This document shows positions 6,883 through 12,027 of a stretch of DNA of 12,027 nucleotides, piece by piece. The notes below the pieces were generated by a model, which saw only the letters and a program-made list of their open reading frames with translations, did no database searches and was not told the DNA's origin. Both the position numbers and the translations under genes were made by a program. Position 1 is the stretch's first letter; each line of letters starts with the position of its first letter. Source of the stretch: JADJPL01 sp964607915 (GTDB lineage: Bacteria > Bacteroidota > Bacteroidia > Chitinophagales > Saprospiraceae); assembly GCA_964607915.1 (NCBI GenBank), contig CAZSMU010000122.1, forward strand, positions 1 through 12,027, in the 5' to 3' direction.

Positions 6883-9426
6883 ATGATACGACGCGCCAAA
6901 CTCCTATTTTTCTTATTAAGTCTTGCCCTGTCGGCTTTCAGCCAGATTGAAACGCCAATCAAGTGGGGTACGGAGTGGAAAAAAGTCAGCGGGAACGAAT
7001 TCGAGCTCACGCTGATCGCCAATGCCGACCCGGGCTGGTACATCTATTCGCAGTACCTCGAAAGCGACGACGGACCTGTGCGCACCTCTATCCATTTCGA
7101 GGGCGGCAGCCATTTTTCGCTGCTGGGCAACGCCAAAGAAGAGGGCAAGCGCAAAGAAGGCTTTGACGAGATGTTCCGGATGAACGTGATCAAGTTCAGC
7201 GGAAAGGTGCGTTTCGTACAGCGCGTCAAGGTCAGCGATGTGAAAAAACCGATCAAGGGCTACCTTGAGTTCATGACCTGCGACGACGAGCGTTGCCTGC
7301 CGCCTACCGAAGAGGAATTTTCTTTTGACCTGAGCAGCGCCGGGCAGGCGTCGGCACCTGCGCCCGCTTCCAAACCCGCACTTGCCCCGCCCCCGCCCGC
7401 CGTGACGGAGCCCCTGGTGGCCCCTGCCGGGCAGCAGCCCCTGCCGGGCGGTATCCTGGACCCGGTGCAGTGGGTCGCTTCTATCCGCAACGTGTCGGGC
7501 AAGCGCTACGAGTTGCGCTGGACGGCCACGCTGCAGGCCGGTTGGAGCATCTATTCCCAATTTACCGACGACAACGGGCCCATCCCCACGACCTTCGCGT
7601 TCACGGAGGGGCCGCACTATGTACGCAAAGGCGCGATTGAGGAAAAAGGCAAGCTGAAGCAAGGTCCCGACCCTCTGTTTGGGGGTATTGTCGTCAAAAA
7701 ATTCAGCAGCGGGCCAGTGGAGTTCATTTCGCTCGTCGAGGTATCCGATCCGGCATTGCCAATTTCCGGCATCCTCACCTATATGGCCTGTGATGAAACA
7801 CAGTGCCTGCCTCCTTCCGATGTGCCCTTCCGCTTCGTACCGGCAACCCTGGAGGCGCTCGCGGGCGCGGCTGCCGAGGGCGGCGGTACCCCTGTGGCGC
7901 CGAGTCCCGCTCCCTCTGCGGGAGGGGAGCTCTACAGCGGCCTTCCCGTACCCGACCCCTCGCAGGTGAAAAGCGATTGCACGACCGACGGGGCGCAGAT
8001 CCAGGGTAGTACCGGCCTGGGGCGCATCTTCTTCCTGGGCTTCCTCGGGGGCCTGCTCGCCCTGCTCACCCCTTGCGTATTCCCCATGATTCCGCTGACG
8101 GTCAGCTTCTTTACCAAGAGTGCCGGAGGCAAGGGCAAAGGGATTGCCCAGGCGGCCACCTACGGCTTTTTCATCCTGCTCGTCTATTTGTTGCTCAGCA
8201 TCCCTTTCCACCTGATGGACAGCATAAACCCCGACATCCTCAACGATATTTCCACCAATGTCTGGCTCAACATCGCCTTTTTTGTCATCTTCCTGTTTTT
8301 CGCCTTCTCGTTTTTCGGCTATTACGAGCTCACCCTGCCCAGTAGCTGGACCAACCGCGCCAGTTCGGCGGAAGGGATAGGCGGGGTACTGGGTATTTTC
8401 TTCATGGCCCTGACGCTGGCCCTGGTGTCTTTTTCCTGCACAGGCCCCATTCTCGGCTCCCTGCTCGCCGGAGCGCTGACCTCTGACGGCGGGGCATGGC
8501 AGCTCACGGCAGGCATGGCGGGCTTTGGGTTTGCCCTCGCGCTGCCTTTTGCGCTCTTCGCCGCCTTCCCGGGCATGATGCAAAGCCTTCCCAAGTCGGG
8601 CGGCTGGCTGAATACGGTAAAAGTCGTGCTGGGCTTTCTCGAAATAGCGCTGGCGCTCAAATTTTTATCCAACGCCGACCTCGTGGAACACTGGGGCATC
8701 CTCACCATCGAGCCTTTCCTGGCACTGTGGTTGTTGACCTTCCTGGGCCTGGCGCTCTACCTCTTTGGCGTCATCCGCTTTCCGCACGACAGCCCGGGCA
8801 AGCGCCCCCGGACACAGGTGCTGCTGGGCTTAGTCTCTCTGGGCATTGTGGCCTACCTCGCCAGCGGCTTTATCTACGACGAAAAAGCAGGCAGCTACCG
8901 CTCCCTGAAATTGTTGAGCGGACTGGCACCGCCCGCCTGCTACAGTTGGTTCAGGCCCTGCGATTGCCCGCAAAACCTGAATTGCTTCAAAGACCTCGAT
9001 GCCGGCCTGGCGTATGCCCGCGAAAACAACAAACCGGTCATGATTGATTTTACAGGCCACGCCTGCGTCAACTGCCGCAAAATGGAAGAGCACGTATGGC
9101 CCGAAGGCCCTGTTTTTGACCAGCTTCGCGAGGATTATGTGCTGATTTCCCTCTACGTGGACGACAAGCGGGAACTGCCCGCCACCCAACAGGTGGAAGT
9201 GCAGACCATCACCGGGAAAACGCGCAAGCTGCGCACGGTAGGGCAGAAATGGAGCCACTTCCAGACGGTCTATTTCAAGACCAACACCCAGCCGTTCTAC
9301 GTGCTGATGTCGCCGGAAGGCGAGTTGCTCAACACCCCCGTCGGCTATACGCCCGATGTACAGGAATACGCCGACTTCCTCCGCTGTGGGTCGGATGCGT
9401 TCAAGCAGCTTTCGCAGCGCGATTAA
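6883..9426 (+). CDS. dsbD: DsbD-type protein-disulfide reductase with duplicated N-terminal domain
   Basis: This membrane protein of 847 residues carries reducing power from cytoplasmic thioredoxin to the periplasm. A signal peptide lies at 1-20 (RRAKLLFFLLSLALSAFS). Two homologous DsbD-N modules follow, at about 22-150 and 193-320, each with a GWxIYSQ motif and a closing Cys pair (CDDERCLPP, Cys133/138; CDETQCLPP, Cys303/308), joined by a Pro/Ala-rich linker (150-190). The CcdA-like membrane domain (about 378-665) has about eight membrane segments and the two essential Cys motifs LLTPCVFPMIP (Cys398) and SFSCTGP (Cys519). A thioredoxin domain (about 705-845) carries CVNC (728-731). Four extra cysteines sit at 686-701. 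The frame is open 32 codons further upstream, but the ATG at 6883 creates a clean signal peptide. E. coli DsbD is about 565 residues with one N domain. The stop overlaps that of the converging gene. Likely roles are cytochrome c maturation and periplasmic disulfide repair. Confidence 0.93.
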   Translation: MIRRAKLLFFLLSLALSAFSQIETPIKWGTEWKKVSGNEFELTLIANADPGWYIYSQYLESDDGPVRTSIHFEGGSHFSLLGNAKEEGKRKEGFDEMFRMNVIKFSGKVRFVQRVKVSDVKKPIKGYLEFMTCDDERCLPPTEEEFSFDLSSAGQASAPAPASKPALAPPPPAVTEPLVAPAGQQPLPGGILDPVQWVASIRNVSGKRYELRWTATLQAGWSIYSQFTDDNGPIPTTFAFTEGPHYVRKGAIEEKGKLKQGPDPLFGGIVVKKFSSGPVEFISLVEVSDPALPISGILTYMACDETQCLPPSDVPFRFVPATLEALAGAAAEGGGTPVAPSPAPSAGGELYSGLPVPDPSQVKSDCTTDGAQIQGSTGLGRIFFLGFLGGLLALLTPCVFPMIPLTVSFFTKSAGGKGKGIAQAATYGFFILLVYLLLSIPFHLMDSINPDILNDISTNVWLNIAFFVIFLFFAFSFFGYYELTLPSSWTNRASSAEGIGGVLGIFFMALTLALVSFSCTGPILGSLLAGALTSDGGAWQLTAGMAGFGFALALPFALFAAFPGMMQSLPKSGGWLNTVKVVLGFLEIALALKFLSNADLVEHWGILTIEPFLALWLLTFLGLALYLFGVIRFPHDSPGKRPRTQVLLGLVSLGIVAYLASGFIYDEKAGSYRSLKLLSGLAPPACYSWFRPCDCPQNLNCFKDLDAGLAYARENNKPVMIDFTGHACVNCRKMEEHVWPEGPVFDQLREDYVLISLYVDDKRELPATQQVEVQTITGKTRKLRTVGQKWSHFQTVYFKTNTQPFYVLMSPEGELLNTPVGYTPDVQEYADFLRCGSDAFKQLSQRD

Positions 9427-9926
9427 GCGCTCGGGATACGGTGGTTGGCAAGCGCACGCCGGAGGCGCTCCGGGTCCTGGGTACCGATCAGCAGGCGCTT
9501 GCCGCTGCGCAGCTCGAGCTGTAGGCCGTACTTTCCAGCTACGTTGTAGGCCGTGCCGCTGTGGCCAAAGCGGATGCCCCAGCCCCCAAATTCCATCAGG
9601 GAGTTGTAGCGGCGGATATAGGCTTTCTGAATATCCTCCCAGAGGTACAGGCGCTTTTTTACAAAAGGGAAAAAGCGCACCTCCACCCCTGCCTCCGACA
9701 GGGTAGTGTCGAGGCGCATGATGCGAAACAACAGGAGGATGCCTATGGGCAGTATTCCCGACACGATGAGCTCGGTATTGTTCCCCGGGTTGTTGCCAAA
9801 GGGCTTGCCCAGCACGATTTGTTGCACGAAGGCCCACGAGAAGACGCCGAGCAGCGGCATGAGTACAAACAACCACAACCACCACTGGTTGAAGCGCTGC
9901 GTCTCAGAGTACCAGTTTGCTTTCAT
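9423..9926 (-). CDS. Small membrane protein with two TM segments and PH-like C-terminal region, function unknown
   Basis: I do not recognise a characterised function. The 167-residue product starts with an aromatic, polar stretch (NWYSETQRFNQWW), has membrane segments at about 15-37 and 51-69 separated by a short Gly/Asn-rich loop, then a soluble C-terminal domain of about 95 residues. This domain has alternating short strands (TTLSEAGVEVRFFPFVKKR, LYLWEDIQKAYIRRYNS, YGLQLELRSGKRLLIGTQ) and ends with a helix beginning DPERLRRAL. That pattern (membrane pair, then a beta-rich domain closed by a helix) resembles bacterial PH-domain (bPH) membrane proteins. Conserved-looking residues are GGWGIRFG and the GKRLLIGTQ turn. 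It lies 74 bases after the methyltransferase gene on the same strand and may share its transcript. Its TAA stop is shared in antiparallel with the DsbD stop. Confidence 0.75.
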   Translation of the reverse strand: MKANWYSETQRFNQWWLWLFVLMPLLGVFSWAFVQQIVLGKPFGNNPGNNTELIVSGILPIGILLLFRIMRLDTTLSEAGVEVRFFPFVKKRLYLWEDIQKAYIRRYNSLMEFGGWGIRFGHSGTAYNVAGKYGLQLELRSGKRLLIGTQDPERLRRALANHRIPSA

Positions 9927-10000
9927 AAAAGACGGATTGCACGTTTGGCAAAGGGTCGGCGAGGTCTGAAAACAGCCTTTTGCCCCTGCCCAAAGTCTTG

Positions 10001-10810
10001 TTACAAAGGCGTCAACACATACACCTGGATGCGGGAAGGGTGGCCTTTGTAGTGCTCAAGGTACGAAAAAACGTCCACATCAAAGCCCTGTGCGGGCAGT
10101 TGGTCAAAAAATTCCGGTGCGCTGCTGCGGGAGGGGTCGGCCACGAAGACTTTGCCGCCGGGGCGGCACAGGGTGCGGAAGGCCTGGGGCAGAAAGGGGA
10201 AGGCCCGTTTTTCGTAGGCGATATCGGAAGCCAGCACCACCTCGGCAGCGAACGCCGGGTCGGGGTCGCGCCAGTCGAGCAGGGCAAAGCGGGCGGGGCG
10301 GTCGAGGTTCTGCTCCCAGTTGTGGCGGGCAAACGCCAGCGCGTCGGGGAGGTAGTCGGTGAAAGTGGGTACCGCGCCGCATTTCCCGGCGACGATGCCG
10401 GGCAGGCCCAGTCCGCAGCCCAGTTCGAGGACCGACATGCCCGGCCGGATGCACCCATGGCGCAGCAGGTGCCGGCCCAGGCCCATAGCTGCCGGCCAAA
10501 GCTCCGCCCAATACGGGATGCGCTCATCTTGGACATCTTCGTGGGCGGGGCCTTTCGCGATAAGTTCGTCCAACAGCTCGTCGAGGTTTTCGACCAGGGT
10601 AAGCGAAATCGGGAGCCCTTCGAGCTGGAGTTCAAAAGGACGGGTTCGGTAGCCCGGAGGCAGCCCCGCCCCCTTTTCTGCTCTGGACAGGCCATGGGTA
10701 GCCCGCAACGCTTCGGGGCTCCTGTCCCCTACCCCCTCCAACGCCTCGGAATGTACGCGTTTGTCTGCTGTGGGATGAACCTCCGTTCGTATTTCGCTTT
10801 CTTTTTTCAT
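10001..10810 (-). CDS. Class I SAM-dependent methyltransferase (Nnt1/METTL lysine-methyltransferase-like)
   Basis: The product is 269 residues and transfers a methyl group from S-adenosylmethionine to an unidentified acceptor, probably a protein side chain. Family signs are the RIPYWAELWPAA segment (97-108) that precedes the fold in the Nnt1/METTL (Methyltransferase_16) group, motif I VLELGCGLGLPGI (127-139), motif II acidic residue Asp152 in FTDYLPDAL, and a motif IV-like ASDIAYE (194-200) in place of the DPPY of N6-adenine enzymes. The last strands end in RIQVYVLTPL. Conserved sequence begins only near Tyr54. The first ~52 residues are low in hydrophobic content and may be untranslated; an in-frame TTG at codon 35 is one alternative start. 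The ATG at 10810 is the only ATG in frame before the conserved part. Upstream lies a decayed racemase fragment that may supply its promoter. Confidence 0.85.
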   Translation of the reverse strand: MKKESEIRTEVHPTADKRVHSEALEGVGDRSPEALRATHGLSRAEKGAGLPPGYRTRPFELQLEGLPISLTLVENLDELLDELIAKGPAHEDVQDERIPYWAELWPAAMGLGRHLLRHGCIRPGMSVLELGCGLGLPGIVAGKCGAVPTFTDYLPDALAFARHNWEQNLDRPARFALLDWRDPDPAFAAEVVLASDIAYEKRAFPFLPQAFRTLCRPGGKVFVADPSRSSAPEFFDQLPAQGFDVDVFSYLEHYKGHPSRIQVYVLTPL

Positions 10811-10847
10811 ACGTGTGGGCAGCTCTGTTTTTGGATGTCGCTTTACC

Positions 10848-10937
10848 CTATCTTTTTTGTGCCGCAGTATGCGCTGGCATCTGTCCGTAAAGGCTCATAC
10901 CCGCTCGTGACCCCATCCCTCCGATGCTTTCGAGCAT
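10848..10937 (-). pseudogene. Truncated, decayed 5' copy of the Asp/Glu racemase gene (29 codons)
   Basis: Read on the minus strand from 10937, the codons give MLESIGGMGSRAGMSLYGQ and on, ending at a TAG at 10848-10850. Residues 1-28 match the start of the intact racemase at 11026-11769 in 21 of 28 positions by eye. The copy carries one extra A in the run after codon 26 (six against five), which shifts the frame into the stop. Of eight differing codons, seven change the amino acid, as expected of sequence no longer under selection. The rest of the gene, including both catalytic cysteines, is missing. It could still be translated as a short leader peptide ahead of the methyltransferase. Confidence 0.8.
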
Positions 10938-10999
10938 AAGAGGTAGGTTTGCGAGCGCAAAGGTAGTTTTTTTTGAACCCTCGGGATTCCACCACCTAC
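10851..10999. repeat. Direct repeat copy A (racemase promoter plus first codons)
   Basis: This stretch aligns with 11684-11834 over about 150 bases with few gaps, roughly 80% identical by eye. It includes a 26-base identical block at 10879-10904, the conserved spacing between start codon and -7 box, and the T-run followed by GAACCCTCG at 10967-10983. The orientation is the same as copy B, so this is a tandem partial duplication. Fainter similarity may continue towards 10808 (CATCC and CCCACAC blocks). Confidence 0.85.
10958..10965 (-). promoter_or_regulatory. Candidate -7 box kept in the duplicated copy, possible methyltransferase promoter
   Basis: On the minus strand this reads TACCTTTG, matching TAnnTTTG and identical to the box before the intact racemase. 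It is preceded by an A-run rather than a clear TTTG -33 element. Transcripts from here would have a leader of about 140 bases before the methyltransferase ATG at 10810 and would contain the 29-codon racemase remnant. The role in driving the methyltransferase is inferred. Confidence 0.35.
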
Positions 11000-11025
11000 T
11001 TGGCAAATCAAACCATCTCCTCCCG

Positions 11026-11769
11026 CTATACCCCAGCGACACCGGTTTTCCCGTACTGGTTCACCATGGCCTGTGCCAGTATCGCCAGAGGGTTGATGGT
11101 TTCGTATGGCCCCGGAAAACTGCCGGGGCGATCCGGTGTTTCGATGCACAGCTCCGTACAGCCGAGAAGCAGGGTTTCGGAGTGCATACTTTCAGCCACA
11201 TTGCGGATAATATCACTGGCAACGGGACCGATGTAGTGCAAGGCCTTGATGCCGTAGTATGGGTTATAAATGGCATCGTGTAGACGGGCTTTTTCCCGGG
11301 GGGCCGGTTCGAGGGCTTCTATACCGGCTTCCTGGAGCGCGCGGGAATATGTTCCGGACTGGTAAGTGCCCAGGGTGCCGAGGACTCCGATGGGTCCCCC
11401 CTGGTTGTTTCGCTGGATAGCGGCGACGGTTTCCTGCACCAGGTGCAGCACCTGTAAGCGGGAGCCCTCTTTGGTCAATCGCTCGGCAAAAGCGGTCCAG
11501 ATGGGGGCCGCGTGGAAGGTATTGCAGGGAATGCCAACGATGCGAACCCCCAGTTGCTCCAACTGGAGCGCGATATCGGCCACCGGATAGGCGGGGTTCT
11601 CGGTAGATTCGCCCAAGAGATAAGCGCTGCGGTCGGGGATGCGGTGTGGGGTGGACCACAGGATGGTCGGGATGTGCGCCTGGTCTTTTTGTGCCGGAGT
11701 ATGCGCCAGTATCTGTCCGTAAAGGCTCATACCCGCCTGTGGCCCCATCCCTCCAATGATTCCGAGCAT
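11026..11769 (-). CDS. Aspartate/glutamate racemase family protein
   Basis: This is a 247-residue cofactor-independent amino-acid racemase of the Asp/Glu/hydantoin racemase superfamily. The fold marks are the N-terminal IGGMGPQAG (5-13), the first catalytic cysteine Cys82 in GIPCNTFHAAPIW, and the second, Cys204, in LLGCTEL. Both active-site cysteines needed for two-base proton transfer are present. GVLGTLGTYQSGTY (128-141) is the typical start of the second lobe. Length is normal for aspartate racemases (about 230-245). The start at 11769 is the ATG directly before the IIGGMGP motif; the frame extended further upstream has no family similarity. The product would supply a D-amino acid, such as D-Asp or D-Glu; which one cannot be told. 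A damaged copy of its 5' end lies 89 bases beyond its stop, which suggests a former tandem pair. Confidence 0.9.
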   Translation of the reverse strand: MLGIIGGMGPQAGMSLYGQILAHTPAQKDQAHIPTILWSTPHRIPDRSAYLLGESTENPAYPVADIALQLEQLGVRIVGIPCNTFHAAPIWTAFAERLTKEGSRLQVLHLVQETVAAIQRNNQGGPIGVLGTLGTYQSGTYSRALQEAGIEALEPAPREKARLHDAIYNPYYGIKALHYIGPVASDIIRNVAESMHSETLLLGCTELCIETPDRPGSFPGPYETINPLAILAQAMVNQYGKTGVAGV

Positions 11770-11834
11770 AATAGGTACGTTTACGGGTACAAAGGTAGGT
11801 TTTTTTTTGAACCCTCGATGCTTCCACCATCTAC
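11684..11834. repeat. Direct repeat copy B (start and promoter of the intact racemase)
   Basis: This is the counterpart of 10851-10999 and contains the first 28 codons of the intact racemase, its short leader, the -7 box and about 40 bases upstream. The identical 26-base block is at 11711-11736. Similarity stops around 11834, before the palindromic element that starts at 11859, so the element was not part of the duplicated segment or has been lost from copy A. Confidence 0.85.
11790..11797 (-). promoter_or_regulatory. Candidate -7 box of the racemase gene
   Basis: On the minus strand this reads TACCTTTG, fitting TAnnTTTG, and lies 20 bases before the racemase ATG, which implies a very short leader. 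A run of nine A replaces a recognisable TTTG about 19 bases upstream. The same box at equivalent spacing survives in copy A, which gives modest support. Confidence 0.42.
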
Positions 11835-11858
11835 CCGACAGGGGTATCGCATTTAAAA

Positions 11859-12023
11859 TAGACTTGTTGCGCGGGGTCAGCGAGGAGGGAAAAAAGAGTC
11901 ATTTTTTGTCCACACGAAGGCTTTTTGAGGGAGTATAGCGGCGCTATATGACCGAAAAAAGGCGCAGTGTGGGCGAAAAAGGGCCTTTTTGACCCCTTGA
12001 TGATTCCCCGCGCAACAAGTCTA
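11859..12023. mobile_element. Palindromic MITE-like foldback element with TA-flanked terminal inverted repeats
   Basis: GACTTGTTGCGCGGGG at 11861-11876 is perfectly inverted as CCCCGCGCAACAAGTC at 12006-12021, each flanked outward by TA (11859-11860 and 12022-12023). The whole 161-base interior is an ungapped imperfect palindrome centred on 11941, with a perfect core TATAGCGGCGCTATA (11934-11948) and further paired blocks such as CCACAC/GTGTGG. There is no coding capacity. TA at both ends fits the target duplication of Tc1/mariner-IS630-type transposases, so a non-autonomous element mobilised in trans is the leading reading. Alternatives are a strong bidirectional transcription terminator or a cruciform-forming regulatory site for the racemase or a gene beyond the window. 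Confidence 0.6.
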
Positions 12024-12027
12024 ATAT

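Noticed and set aside
6916..8583. 555-codon open frame on the minus strand within dsbD
   Set aside because: It is opposite a gene with unmistakable DsbD motifs; its Arg/Gly/Glu-rich product resembles no family, so it is an antisense by-product of high GC.
8830..9885. 351-codon minus-strand open frame spanning the 3' end of dsbD and the small membrane gene
   Set aside because: It crosses two well-supported genes in the wrong frame and has no recognisable domain.
9947..9984. Inverted repeat GGCAAAGG/CCTTTTGCC between methyltransferase and small membrane gene as a terminator
   Set aside because: It has a bulge, a loop of more than 20 bases and no adjacent T-run, so it gives no support for a terminator.
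10012..10695. Alternative 227-codon frame over the methyltransferase gene
   Set aside because: The SAM-binding motifs are in the other frame; this one gives Ser/Arg/Pro-rich sequence with no motif.
10895..11149. 84-codon minus-strand frame linking the racemase 3' end to the decayed copy
   Set aside because: It is out of frame with both the racemase and the remnant and has no similarity to either product.
1..12027. CRISPR array, tRNA or rRNA genes, phage or defence system
   Set aside because: I saw no spaced direct repeats, no RNA gene sequence and no phage or defence protein motifs. All large frames are accounted for by efflux, redox, methyltransferase, membrane and racemase genes.

Overview
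The window looks like a GC-rich Bacteroidota chromosome segment, and a Saprospiria/Lewinella-like member would fit. The reasons are the predicted promoters, which follow the Bacteroidota pattern (TTTG, about 19 bases, TAnnTTTG) rather than the -35/-10 pattern, and a DsbD with the long multi-domain layout often seen in that phylum. The lineage is an inference; there is no rRNA or other marker gene here.

Positions 1-6728 (minus strand) hold one tightly packed seven-gene operon that encodes a complete tripartite ABC exporter. In transcription order it runs: TetR-family regulator, TolC-type outer-membrane factor, HlyD-type lipoprotein adaptor, two separate ABC ATPases, two ABC-2 permeases. Every junction is either a 4-base stop/start overlap or a gap of 2-5 bases. 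The set corresponds to the E. coli CecR/YbhG-YbhF-YbhS-YbhR system, but the two ATPase halves of YbhF are separate proteins and a dedicated TolC-like gene is included. A strong promoter match followed directly by a TTACC/GGTAA palindrome lies just before tetR and suggests autorepression.

Positions 6675-6882 are a divergent intergenic region. It leads on the plus strand into a large DsbD-type thiol:disulfide transporter (6883-9426) with two tandem N-terminal sensor-type modules, a CcdA-like membrane domain and a C-terminal thioredoxin domain with a CVNC site.

Positions 9423-11769 (minus strand) hold three genes: an Asp/Glu racemase (first in transcription order), a class I SAM methyltransferase of the Nnt1/METTL type, and a small two-TM protein with a PH-like C-terminal part. 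Between racemase and methyltransferase lies a decayed second copy of the racemase promoter plus its first 28 codons.

Positions 11859-12023 hold an exactly centred imperfect palindrome of 161 bases with 16-18-base perfect terminal inverted repeats flanked by TA. It looks like a foldback or MITE-type element.

Most of the window is recognisable housekeeping or efflux content. The least conventional parts are the palindromic element, the racemase 5' duplication, and the complementary loss of ATPase motifs between the two ABC subunits.
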